From positions 1-64,000 of the forward strand of contig JAHLWZ010000530.1 of NCBI GenBank assembly GCA_020536535.1: a DNA stretch of 64,000 nt. The letters are read 5' to 3'. Both the position numbers and the translations under genes were made by a program. The stretch comes from Pelomyxa schiedti (taxonomy: Eukaryota > Evosea > Pelobiontida > Pelomyxidae). This document shows positions 34,236 to 45,089 of the stretch, in pieces (position 1 is the stretch's first letter; every line of letters begins with the position of its first letter). The notes below the pieces were generated by a model. The model had not been told where the DNA came from. It searched no databases and was given only the letters and a program-made list of their open reading frames with translations.

Positions 34236-34475
34236 ATGCCAAAAGGCTATTGAAGACATCATGAATTCCAGTACTTGCTTTTTTAGTGTTAGAACAACGC
34301 TATTCTATCCAAATTCGAGGAACACGAAGAAAGAACCTTGAAATTTAATTAATACTGTTGTCTGTAATGGCTGCAACCAACCGTCTATCGGTATTTCCTG
34401 GCGGTATTGTCAGACCAAAAAAACAAGTGGGAAAGACAACATACAAGTTCCCTAGGCACCAGGTCTCCCACACTA

Positions 34476-34890
34476 TCACCTTTGGAAAAGAAGTAATGTT
34501 GTTTTCTCCCACGCCTCCACTCTAAATCCCCGACTTCTCTTGAACTTGCGGTGGCCAGCTATCCCAACACCAACAGGAGGAGGCATGTAAAGCACTACTT
34601 GATGTTCGCAGGGCACACGTGCTGTGCCGAGGTAGATTGGGTTGGGATAGTGACCACCACACTGTGAGGTGTGCTGGGGTGTTGATGGTTGTTGTTTTAC
34701 TTGTGTAGTAAGGGAGAAAGAAGCCCGAATACAAACACAAGAGTTTATTGTTTATTACTTTAGCTTTTTGCTTGCTATAACTACGATGGTGTTGTTCCCG
34801 CCTTATAAAGGCGCTAGAATCAGTTCTAGGTGTCGCCTGGATCTCCCTCAGGGTCCCAACAGATTCGCAGTAGTTTTCCCAGAAATCCAT
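34476..34890 (-). CDS. Hypothetical protein, 2 exons (possible extra 5' exon to 35191)
   Basis: ATG 34890 (MDFWENYCESVGTLRE) splices at QKAK to HTSQCGGHYPNPIYLG, then VVLYMPPPVGVGIAGHRKFK and the stop at 34476. The second exon frame has coherent protein composition and the intron is about 105 nt. A further open segment, ATG 35191 to about 34,938 on the same strand (MAPAVPLPRRKFQIVGNLWY), may be an upstream exon or its own small gene, but I could not find a phase-compatible junction. No family is recognised. Confidence 0.4.
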
Positions 34891-35197
34891 CAGTGATTAG
34901 AACCGTACTTAGAACTACAGCGACGCGAAGTCACCTCGCCACACGTGCCGTCTCTGCTTTTGGCCGAGATAACACCTCGGAAGTGGGCAGTAGATTATGG
35001 GTTCGGCTGCCGATGAACGAGGAGGACAGTAAGAACACCACGCTGACCGGTAGACGTGCTGTAAGCGGCATTGTGGTCCGTCGGTGGCTCATCGTCTCAT
35101 CCGCGCCAGGGTCCAGTCGCAGATCTGTTAAATACCACAAGTTTCCCACAATTTGAAATTTTCTCCTGGGAAGTGGTACCGCGGGTGCCATAACAAA

Positions 35198-35455
35198 AAA
35201 AACCCTCTTTTCCACAACACCACACAACAACAAATAAAAACAACAAACTCTAAACAACAAATACCACTTACACCAAGTCACAGTCATTTCCGCCATCAAA
35301 ACCAACACCAAGTCTCACCAAACAACAAACTCCCACATCAACCCTACTACATACACCCCTTGCAAAGAGTCAAGCACAATCACAGTCAAAACCTCCCCAC
35401 ATCTTGCAAAGAGTCATCAAGCACAATCACACCAAGTCTCATCACAAATTCCTGA
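35198..35455. repeat. CA-rich degenerate repeat tract
   Basis: About 260 bp almost devoid of G on the plus strand, built of shuffled CA-rich words. ACACCAAGTC recurs three times (near 35,270, 35,308 and 35,424), and TTGCAAAGAGTC followed by AAGCACAATCACA occurs twice (35,360 and 35,404). It lies upstream of the kinase relic and contains no convincing gene. Confidence 0.6.
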
Positions 35456-35610
35456 TAAGTTGAATGAGAGCCGCCCCTGCGTATTGTGGCTTTTGTGAAA
35501 CTAGGACCTGCGAAGTTCTATGATGTAGCTTGGAGGTTGCATAGTTGAAAAATGACATAGATTTGAACCCTCTTAAGCTCTAACTTAACCCACTATTGAT
35601 TTCTTGGGCC

Positions 35611-36075
35611 AACACTGCATTGTTCCCCGTGACACTAAGGTACCTTTGCCGCAAGAATTTGAAAAAATACTCTTTTAGATGCAACATTCTTGTGGACCAT
35701 TACCCCGATGGGGTGCGCAAGTACGATTTCAGATTGCTGTTGTGACCGAGTATTCCGATTTGAGTTTTCTGCTGGGAAAGGCAAGGAGCACTGGGGTGCC
35801 CCAGGGAACATACCGCCAGAACTTCTGTTGAATACTGCAACAAGCGCCTCTGCCGTACACAACGCAGCAGATACACCTGAAGCCACCAACACTTCGGCTC
35901 CGCCGCACCCTCTTGCAGAACAGTTTTCTAACGCAAAGCCGAAGCCGATTCCTATGCGGCAGCCAGAACTTTCTGGCTGCTGATGTGCGAAGATCCCGAG
36001 AGTACTCAGCAAGGGTTGCCACCACACAACTGATGGAGACATACCGTGTCCCTGCTGGAAAGTCTTCGGCTCACA
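35611..36075 (+). pseudogene. Decayed protein kinase copy (relic of the 36.2-39.1 kb gene type)
   Basis: Three pieces in different frames line up with the intact kinase downstream. First, HCIVPRDTK then an intron-like gap then CNILVD, matching VHRDLK/SSNILV there. Second, KYDFRLL at the DFG position, then GKGKEHWGAPGNIPPEL at the GCPLTVPPE position. Third, ADSYAAARTFW, matching KADSYAAAVTFW. The catalytic His of HRD is Pro, DFG is DFR, frames shift at least twice and stops interrupt, so no working kinase can be made. An open frame on the opposite strand (35635-36042) is taken to be chance. Confidence 0.65.
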
Positions 36076-36186
36076 GACTTTCGGAAAAGACTACTATCTC
36101 TGCCGAGAAGCTCCGCACCAAAAAAAACAAACGTCGAAAAAAAAACCACCAAATTGAACCATCAAATAAAAAAGACTTCGTGGAAA

Positions 36187-39127
36187 ATGTCCCTGTTGTG
36201 TGTTGCAACAGCCACAACCTCTGCGGAGGTGCCGGGGTTTAATGCCAAAAACTCCAACTTGGAGCGAGACGCCACGGACCTGGCGCGCGGCGTGCGCCCC
36301 GACGGGCTCGCCGCGTCGGTCGCGTGGGACGCCCTCGAGGTCGACAAATACGACGGCGCCGACGCGCGGCCCCACGTCCCCATGCGCAAGCGAGCGCCGG
36401 GGTGCGACCACGACGTGCACAACGGCGCGGCGCTCTCCCAGATCCGCGGCACCTTCCGCCCCGGCACCGTCACCCCAGGCGAGTACCTCGTGTGCTGGCG
36501 CATCCACCTGGAGCACAAGGACGACGACACGGGCGATGTGGCCAGCAGGAAGCCGGCCCACCACGCCGAGAAGGGAGACGAGGAGGGCGTGCTGTGCACG
36601 GTGGGCACAGCGGGGCCCGCGGCGTCCCTCGAGTGCCCCTCTAGCGTGTGGCTGCCGCCTGTTCTGTCCAAGGGGGGCCAGGGCCGACCCGCAGCGCCCT
36701 CTGCTACTTCCAGCACCAGCACCAGCACCAGCAGCACCAGCACTAGCGCTAATGGTTCCGCTGCGGCGCCTGGGTCTGGGGCAGTGTTGGAGGAGGAATG
36801 GCGGGCACTTGTGATTCCATGCAAGGTGGTCGTGGCGGGGAGGGAAGCCGTGAGGGCGTCACTGTCGGACATGAGAGGTAATTATGGGCTTGGTTTTTTT
36901 GGGGGGTTTTTTGTTTTCCAACAATTTTGGCTGCAAAGGTGGTATATCACATTTACAGTAACTCCTTTAAGGTAGCACACTGAGTGGTTTGTCATTTGCA
37001 TCTCTGCATCTCCTGAGATGGGACATATTCACTGCTCTGGTATCTTTATTGCTTTCTATCTTTTTTTTTTTTTTGTACCAACAATGTCCAAATACAGCCG
37101 TACAAATGTGGCCTTGATGCAAACGACTTCGCAGAGTGCAGGGACCTTTACAAACAAGGCAGGAAAGCTGAAGAGAATAAAGAATACAACTCTGCTTTGA
37201 GGTTTTTTGATGATGCCAGGACAAGGTTGAATGCACCTTGCAAAAGATGCAGATACAAAGGGTGCTCATCCTGGGAGCTGGAATTTCGTCGTGATTGCCC
37301 CTGTATCCAGGTTGGTGCATCCCTCATTGCTTGGCGAGCTTGGTCTTTGGTGGCTCTAGCTAAGTATGAAGAAGCTCTGGTTGCAACAGATGAGGCAATC
37401 AGGATGTGGCCTCATGTTGATGTTCATGCAACAAAGGCAGCTGCCCTAATCGCATTGAAGAGATATGAGGAGGCTGTGAAAGAATCAAATTCAGCCATGA
37501 TGCAAGAAGGGAAATGGGACCTCTTCTCAAAAATGTCTCCTTCTGGAATACCAAGAGAGCAAATTCGTACCATGTCTGAAATACTCGCTAACAAGTGCTT
37601 TGCGCTTCATTGTTTTAGCAAAACAGAGGAAGCACTTGCAACGTTGGAACTTGCTGAGACAATTTCTCCCGATTTTCCAGATATTGCTAAATTACGACAA
37701 CTATTATCACCAGATGGAAAATCGTCCTGGAAGGGCGTTGCGTGCGGGAGTGGGAACGAGAGCACAGCATCAGCTACAATGACCCCGTCACAGGGGTCAC
37801 AAGAGTGCGCAGAATTCCTACAAGCAAACATGGGACCGCTTAGGACATGCTGTAATATCCAAGAGTTCCAACACCCCAAATACAAAGGATGTGGCAGTTT
37901 CTCTGTTGTGTTTAAAGCTAGGCACCCTTTTCTTGACGGTTTTCTCTGCCTTAAAATTTTGATCACTATGGAAACGGAATCTGATTCCGCTACTGACTTG
38001 TGGAGGAGGTGTGTCCTACCTTCGTTTTAGAGGATTAACCTGATTTCAGGAAGATAAGTGAAATGGGTAACCTTTCACGACTACCTTGTAACAGTCATAT
38101 ATTGACCCCTTTATCTGCCTTCTTTGGATCCCTACCAACCAGTTGGAGCGATCAGATCTCTGGTTTCATTTAACTACATGCCAACATTCAAGTTAACACG
38201 TTATATTAGCTCCTGAATGGGCTCGGCTATGTAAAACTCGTACAAAATGCTTAATTTTTCTGATGCGTTATGGAGGTTTTACTGACTTTAGATACTTAAT
38301 TTCATACATTTTACATTTCCTCATACAAACTACAATCCAACTTTTTGCAGGCAAACCATTAGACAAGTGGTGTAGTAAGTATAAGCTCGATAAAGAAGAC
38401 TGGTCCTGCCTTTTCAAGCAAGTCTTAGAAGCTCTGGGGTGCTTGGCCAGGAACTCTATTGTTCACCGCGACCTCAAGGTACTTTTCCCGTCCCAATGAG
38501 TAATGATATCACCCTTTGCTCTAGAGTTCCAACATTCTCGTGAGTGGTACTCCACACGACCTCCCTCCACATATCCCCCTCTGTCTGCGGATAATTGATT
38601 TTGGCATTTCCATTAGGACCACGGGTGAAGATATGTGCTACCCACTTGGCAATGATGAAGCCCGATGGGGGTGTCCCTTGACCGTTCCCCCTGAGATTGC
38701 GCAGCTACAAAAAACCTTAGCTCCCCCCAGCCCTTGGCTACCCACAATGACTGCCATATGCGCATCCGCCGCATCACCCACACCTACTACTACACCCACG
38801 CCGGCACCACCAGCGTCCACATCCACACCTACACCTGCAACGATCAGTACCCCGACATCATCCTCTGCACCACCAGCAGCAATCCCCCTCACCCACGTTT
38901 CCTACGCCAAGGCTGATTCCTACGCCGCCGCTGTCACGTTCTGGAAGGAGATGTCTGAGCCCTGCAAGGTCTTCTCGCCGGCATCACCCCCCCCACTGTG
39001 GCCACACCTCAGGGGTGGACAACTCGAGGCTGTATTGACTGCCATGATGCTACCCGACCCTGTTGACAGGATGTCAGCAACTGCCGCACTGCAGAAGCTC
39101 AGACAGACCACTGTGGACCAACTTTAA
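36187..39127 (+). CDS. TPR-containing protein kinase
   Basis: ATG 36187; about eight exons; stop 39127. The first exon (about 230 residues, GC-rich) has no known fold and ends in a Ser/Thr repeat. TPR-like helices follow (FFDDARTRLNAPCKRC, AWRAWSLVALAKYEEALVA, AALIALKRYEEAVKE). The kinase domain then runs: Gly loop YKGCGSFSVVFKA, LCLKILI (VAIK Lys), CLIFLMRYGG hinge, SIVHRDLKSSNILV, IIDFGIS, GCPLTVPPE and ADSYAAAVTFW. All catalytic landmarks are present. A long Thr/Pro insert (about 38,700-38,880) sits after the activation segment. Substrates are unknown. A broken copy of the kinase part lies directly upstream. Confidence 0.78.
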
Positions 39128-39184
39128 CAACCAGTAAGGGGCTGATTGTTGTGTAGAATGTGATACATGTTTTTTTTTTTCTTG

Positions 39185-40613
39185 TTACTCATTGCCTTGG
39201 GTGAGTTGGGTATCTGATGTTGGGAAGTCAAGGCCCCAGTAGTCAGGGGGTGTACTTGGGGCTTCGAATTGGCTCCTGTGTCGAGAGCACTCTTGGAGGA
39301 TTTCTCTCGCTTCCTGCTTGGTTCTTTCACGGGTGTTTGGGGAGTCGTCATCACCTAAAGTTGAAACCTTTAGGACTGGTTGTGCTGTGTTGGGTTTATA
39401 CCTGCAAGAAAGTCAGGCAGAGCCTGCTGAAAGGAAGCGCATTCTGTGCAGGTCTGTTTCATACAGCAGTTAGTTTCCTTATCAGTGGAAAATTTATTGA
39501 TACATGGCCTGTAAGTTTTTCCCTAGCACTCTTTTTTCTTACAACCTCAACAAAAGGTTTGACTGTCTTTGTAGGCGGAAGTTTTGTTATATCTCGAGCT
39601 GACGCTGCGGATTGAGGTACATTTCTGGCTCCTCCTGTTGGAGGCAGAACAATTTTTTGGGAAAGAAGTGGATCACCTCTGACAATCGGGTCCAGATGTG
39701 GGGGCTCAGTTAACTAAAAGCCCGGAATTAAAAATTGTGAAAGGTTGCACGTAGGTACATTCAGGAGAGGGCTATCAGTGCCTACACAGAGAGGTAAAGC
39801 CGGAGGCAGCCCGGCTGCATCCACATTTCTAGTATTACTTAGTGTATTGTTTGAATGTAAGGACGAAACTGTAAAGTGAGGGCAGTAGGTCCGGCATTGC
39901 TAGAGGCCTTTTTACGGGCGTTCTCTGCACTAGCAAATGTTGTGAATGATAGTTTTCGAGGTGACAGACAAAGTCGCACTTGTGGTGGTAAGGGCGTTGG
40001 TTGTTTTACTTCTGCTTGCTGAGGTTTATATTTCTTTGGCGTAGGAGGCAAGCAATCAACTTTGAGAAAAGTATCAGATAATCAAGAGAGTGAAGCCCAA
40101 CCAAAGTTTGGGATTAGGTACTTGCGTCATCCACATGGATTTTCGTTCTCTTTGCAGTGTCAGTATGAGTCGAAGCAGCATTTTGCGGTGGATTCCTGCT
40201 AGATTTCGTTTGGCATTTCGTCTGCTGGGCAGTGTCTGATTCCAATTTTCGGGACAGCAGAATGGCGCATCTCTTGAGTTTGTGTTGCAACGTTTGCACT
40301 TCGGCCTTAAGTTCCTCGTTGTGGTGCTCCAGTTCCTCGCACTTTTTTTTGTACGCGTCTATTTTCTCGGCCCAGCGAGTTCTGGACTTGTTGTGCCTCT
40401 CAGACAACGTCGTCACTCGTTTCGCCAACTCACTAACTTCTTGGTTGTGTGCCGCCTCTAACTTACACCAGTTTGAACGTTGGAGAAAAAAAAAAAGAAA
40501 AGACACACCTGTAGCAGCAGAGAACTAAAACTACTTGTTGTCGTGGGGCCAACGGCTGTGGTCGCCCCGTTGTCGTCGTGGCACTGGTCGTTGTCCCCGC
40601 AATCATCTTTCAT
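39185..40613 (-). CDS. CtIP/Sae2 family DNA-end resection protein
   Basis: ATG 40613, about seven exons, TAA at 39185. The N-terminal half is a coiled coil (QEVSELAKRVTTLSERHNK, CEELEHHNEELKAEVQTL) like the CtIP tetramer stalk. After a Pro/Ser-rich middle come TNCCMKQTCTECASF and, one intron later, the family signature ILQECSRHRSQFEAPSTPP with DYWGLDFP at the C-terminus. CtIP, Sae2 and Ctp1 share CxxC and CSRHR. They activate MRE11 to begin resection of double-strand breaks. The last exon is read in a frame different from the longest open frame there. Confidence 0.75.
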
Positions 40614-40789
40614 GGAAAATTATTTACCTGGTGGTAACTGGCCGCGATTTGATCTACCCCTGTAGTGGACAGGCAATACTCTCCTGTGCAACAACAGAAC
40701 CACGAAAGAAGGAGGAAAACTAAAACACTACGGCACTGTGTTGCTCCGTTTGGACGGAAAAAGATCTTTTCAAGGGGCACCAACTTGCC

Positions 40790-41005
40790 TCAATTGTTTG
40801 TCCCAGGAGGAGGAGGCGGCGGCGGAGGAGTACGCGAGGAAGCGCCCTTCCGAGCACAGCACGGGTTCACAGGATACGAAGACCGTGGTAGCGGTGGGGG
40901 AGGGGCGCCGCTGACGTCACAAGCCAGGAAGGCGGCGTTCATGGGAGGTGGCGGAGGCGGTGGGGCCGGGGGTGCCGAGGATTGCTCTGCTTCGTTTGAC
41001 GACAT
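40790..41005 (-). CDS. Short poly-proline protein, related to the N-terminus of the 46.4-kb gene
   Basis: ATG 41005 to TGA 40790, 71 residues. The order PPPPPPP-MNAAFLACDVSG-APPPPLP-...-PPPPPPPPGT matches PPPPP-LHGAALLVVDGSG-PPPPPPLP-...-PPPPPPPGT at 46,480-46,710 on the plus strand, but here it stops at once. It may be a truncated duplicate or a small profilin-binding peptide. The plus-strand reading (Gly-rich) has no ATG until 40,940 and is less likely. Confidence 0.45.
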   Translation of the reverse strand: MSSNEAEQSSAPPAPPPPPPPMNAAFLACDVSGAPPPPLPRSSYPVNPCCARKGASSRTPPPPPPPPGTNN

Positions 41006-41160
41006 CGTATCGTGTCGAGAGGATGCAGGGGTTCGATCTATTATTTTTTTTTGTCAGAGAAAAAAAGTGGAAGTGGTGGAAAAGTTGCATCAGACAACTC
41101 AAATTACAAAAAAGAAAACATAAACATATTGCAACGATCGGCATTTGTTTGCGTGACTAC

Positions 41161-41678
41161 ATGAAGGTGTTCATCGAGTACTGGTGTGTATTTGGTGTTT
41201 ATTGTAGCGTCTTTACGCTGTCGTTTTTCCTCTGTCATTTGACCTCACCTTTTGCTACAGCCAAGTCTGAAACTTTCATGTTTGTACCACTTTTCCTTCA
41301 TTTTCTTTGATTTCATTTTGTTACAAAACCTAAATCCCCTATCAGCCCGCCTTCCTCAGGGTAAAGGAAGAGGTAAAACACGGTCTTCATGCACAAAAAC
41401 CATTTTAACTTTACACTATATAGCTCGAAAAGAGCTTCCCTGGGGTAGTGGTTATTGGAAACAAGACCGCTCCACGCACTGGGGCGTTCGAGGTTACTGA
41501 TGAGAGGGGCACATTGTACTGGTCCGCATTTGATGGAGATTCTCACAACCCTAAGGTATTCCTTTCCCAGTTGCCTCTGTTTATGTTTTCCATTTACAAA
41601 AACCAAAACACCTTATCTCGAACCAAATAGACTGGCGCTGTTTCCGCCCGCATGCGCGAGCGCGGATTCTCCTCCTAA
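41161..41678 (+). CDS. Rdx-family (SelW/SelH-type) thioredoxin-fold protein
   Basis: ATG 41161 (MKVFIEYW) is followed by short exons giving FLRVKEELEKSFPGVVV and NKTAPRTGAFEVTDERG, then LYWSAF, ending ARMRERGFSS at 41678. The block LExxFPG...P(R)xGAFEV identifies the Rdx family, selenoproteins W, H, T and their Cys forms. Those carry CxxC or CxxU just after the first strand. In the phase-consistent model here (EYW-SKSETFMF) neither Cys is present. A different splice through TGT would keep one Cys but breaks the frame. Four introns. Confidence 0.62.
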
Positions 41679-42155
41679 AGTGCCCTCTCTTTGTGCCCCC
41701 CTGCGTGGACTGTGCATGCTGTCATCATCAAGGTGCTGAGGCAGGTTGATTGGCCCTGTGGCTCGTTGTGCAGAGTGGAGTAGCCCGCTTCCCGTAGTCC
41801 TGTTTTGCACAGTGCATAGGTGATACTGATGTGCCTCAAGCGTAACAACGTCGGCACATTCCGTTGATGTTTGCACCACAACCGGGACTTGAGCGGCTCG
41901 CCCCTCTGCGTTCTGCACCACAACACAATCCCAATTACACCTCCACAACAGCACCACAAACACAGCCCCCGCGTAGACTTCAACAAAGAATTCTATCACA
42001 TGATGCACATTGGTCCAAAAAAAGCAACAATCACGGGGCCAAAAAAAAAAAAGTGAATGTGTGACGCTCCAGGCGACACCTCGAGCGCGATCGGCGCCGA
42101 AACAGCCGAACAGACCCACGGTGCGTAAACAAAAGAAAAAAAAGAGAAAAACACC
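41679..42155. other. About 480 bp without a supported gene
   Basis: A long minus-strand open frame (41613-42584) and short plus-strand frames overlap here. None shows a family motif, and the minus frame is antisense to the next gene over much of its length. The 3' half is CA-rich with A runs and leads into the CXXC gene. Confidence 0.35.
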
Positions 42156-42595
42156 ATGTTGCCCTCTTTCGACGTCACCACCTAACAACAAACAACAAAC
42201 AACAAACAACAAACAACAAACAACAAACAACAAACAACAAACAACAAACAAAAAAAGGCACGCACACGCCGACGCGAGACTTCTCCCTCGCCATAGCGGA
42301 GGAGTGCGAGTACGAAACAACCACGACCGCGATAATACCACCGCACCAACACGAGAGCCAGCAACGCCGCCGTAACTCCGACGTGTTCGTCGATGTGACT
42401 GGGACTGGGACTGCCAGCAGTGTACTGCAGCAACTCGGACTGCAAAATCAAGTTGTGGGAGAGTGCGAGGAAGACACCAGCGAGGTGGAGCTTGTGAGTG
42501 AGGTGGATGGGGACTACGAGCCAACGGGGAGCACGCCGCCCGCGGCGGTACCGGCTCAGCAATTGCAATTTGCCACGGAGCCACGTGAAATCAAC

Positions 42596-42638
<43 letters not shown>

Positions 42639-44926
42639 CCACAACACCAGAGGGGGCCTGCGGGACATATACTGTTGCCAATGTCAATTCTAATGCCGTG
42701 GACGATGCTGAAGGGGAGGGAGAGGCCAGGGGCTATGGCCTTGATGTTACCAATTCAAGCGTGGAAAGTGCTGCGGAATTGCAGGGTGGGAACACAGAGG
42801 GGATGAGTGGTGGTGGTAGTGGTGTGGCGGGGACAGAAAATGGAAGTGCGATTGCAGGAGTTTGTGGGGGAAGGGGCGGGAGAGAGGGAGGGAATGATAT
42901 CGACGAGAGGGACATTGACGAGGTGGAGGGGTTTGATGAGCTGTCGTCGGGAGTGTCTAATAATGGAGAGGGAGGTGGTGTGGGGACTGATGAGAACGTC
43001 TGCTCGCCTTATTTAGCACAGTCGAGGGAGGGTGAGCAACAACACGAGCAAGCCGACCAAGGTGGTGGCACTACTGAGAACCTTCAAAATTCCACTGTTG
43101 CAGGGAGCCCCTATCTGCTTAGGAACAGGAACCGTTTTGCCTTACTGAAATCTCTCCCGTATTCAGTTTGCTACATTCCACCATATTTGTTTACTTAACT
43201 CTGAACACCCCCAAAACAGTTGGACTCCCTTGAGTGGGATGAGAATCACATGTTCAACACCGATGATGTTTACTGCTACTGTGGTGGCGGGAAAACGGCT
43301 GACATGCTTCTATGCGATAACTGTTGTGCTAGATTTCATCAAAGTAGGCATTGTGTTATCTGAAGGAAGCCAATTCTCGCAATAGGTTGTGTGCCCATTC
43401 TTGAAGGAAAGCAAAGGCAACTAACTGGAGATTGTGGATATCGCTTTATATGTCTTTTTTGTGGCGCTGGAAAAGAGTCTTTCACCCGTATCCAAAAAAC
43501 TTGGTAGTGTATGTCACAATTTACAATGTACACTAAACTTTTAACCCTCCTGACAGGGCGCACATACTTGAAATTACCCTCTTCAATCTCTCGGAGAGCC
43601 GCTCGAGTTCAACACCCGGGCGACGGAAGTTACAGTTTACTATGAAAGGTGAAATTCTCCCTTGGATTCAGAATCACTGGAATACCTCTCTATGCCACGG
43701 GAAATCAGGTATAACATATTCACAGCACAAAAACTGCTTATCATATCCTAGCAGAAAACTGGGAACAAGAAGTCCGTGAAGCTGCCAAAGATCGAAAGAA
43801 GTTCAAAATTCACTGTGGTTTGTTGTTCTCTTGTGCTATTAACACTGAAGAGACAACTACCTTTTAGCCAAAGTCGCTCGTACAAAGGATACCAATCCTT
43901 GGTTACTGTATGACACTCCAAATAAACAATTCCCTGAGGAAATGTATGCCCTATTTCCTTCACACATCATTCTCATTCTTAGAAACTACCAGCGAAGAGT
44001 CAAACACAATCAGTAAAAAACACCAAAAAAAAAAACCTGCACAAGGAAAAAACCATCGCAAAAGGCGCTGTGGCTCGTGTGAGGTTTTCCCATTTCTTCA
44101 ACAAAACACTCTTCTCACTCAACAAAAAAGGCTTGCACAAGGGAAGATTGTGGAAAATGTGTAAATTGTCTTGATAAAGGGAAATTTGGAGGTCCAGACC
44201 ACAAGAGACAGTCTTGCGTTCTGAGAAAATGTGTGAACATGCAGTACACTACAGAAGGTAATTTAGCTGTAATTCTGTTGCACTTATAATGAAAAAATGC
44301 AAAAAGTTAGAAGAGCAAGTAAGGCACACTATAAACCCAAAAGAAGGAAAATAGCACCTAAGAAGAGAACTCACGATGACCCGGAATTGTCCTCGTCATC
44401 TTTCTCAGCTGAGTCGTCGTCTTCCTATTCAGACGCAGACTATCCAATCTACCATTCGTCATCCTTAGACGATGATGCACCATCACCACTTACCCCATCA
44501 TCCGCATCAGGGGGAGAGGAACCATCACGTCCCCCTAGCGGTTCACACGACATCCCCGGCACACCCCCAACACCACCCAGTGACACTCCACAGCAACAAG
44601 AAATCCAAAAATCATCTAATGCAAAAAATACAAGAAACCGCAGAAGTTCAAGAATCACACCCAAATCCTCATCCAGGGCTACTTCAGTATACACTACCTC
44701 AACAACCGCAACCACAACACAAGCATCAACCGGAACTAAACAAAGACACAAAACTGCACACACCGCACCAAAACAAACAACAACAAGCGTTGATGGGCCC
44801 AATGGCTCCAACACATCCACTCACAACAAACCTGTGCCATTAGGCCTTGTTGAGCGAGTCTCAGGCCCCAGCCTCCGCACACCCTTCTTCTTCCAACTGA
44901 GACGACTTCTCCACACTGCACTGTAG
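42156..44926 (+). CDS. PHD finger + ASH2-like winged helix + CXXC zinc finger chromatin protein
   Basis: Reading is secure from about 42,260 to the stop at 44926. The start (ATG 42156 spliced across the AACAACA repeat) is tentative. The leader is acidic and Gly/Thr-rich with 17 consecutive Thr. Then comes a PHD finger: VYCYCGGG...MLLCDNCCARFHQSCV...FICLFC. An ASH2-like winged-helix stretch follows (ILEITLFNLS, IQNHWNTSLCHG, ENWEQEVREAA). Next is a full CXXC domain: RRCGSCEACTREDCGKCVNC, then KFGGPDHKRQ and CVLRKC, with all eight Cys and the KFGG motif. CXXC domains bind unmethylated CpG, and PHD+CXXC together occur in CFP1 of the SET1/COMPASS complex. The tail is basic and Ser/Thr-rich. About ten introns. 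Confidence 0.75.
42184..42250. repeat. 7-bp tandem repeat (AACAACA), about 9.5 copies
   Basis: A near-perfect run of AACAACA units, followed by a short A run. It lies at the 5' end of the CXXC gene, in a probable leader or first intron. Slippage-prone simple repeat. Confidence 0.9.
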
Positions 44927-45089
44927 AGAGGCCCTTGAAAGGCCCTAAGTGTGCATATCACCCAATAAAATAGCAGTAGCACCACCTTGATGTCAATACA
45001 AACCAAAATGGTGCCCGAAATTTTTTTTTTTTTGGAGTTGCTCAAGGCTCAAGTTTTCAAACCACAACCCAAAAAAAAAATACCTCAAC

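Noticed and set aside
35635-36042. 135-codon open frame on the minus strand
   Set aside because: The plus strand of the same interval shows kinase motifs in order; the minus frame has no motif.
36200-36814. Arg/Thr/Pro-rich open frame of 204 codons
   Set aside because: Shadow frame of the GC-rich first exon of the TPR-kinase gene.
40665-41123. Gly-rich plus-strand open frame
   Set aside because: It lacks an ATG until 40,940; the opposite strand reads as a poly-proline protein related to the gene at 46.4 kb.
41613-42584. Minus-strand open frame of over 300 codons
   Set aside because: Much of it comes from reading a CA-rich tract and the AACAACA repeat backwards, and it overlaps the coding exon of the CXXC gene and the end of the Rdx gene.
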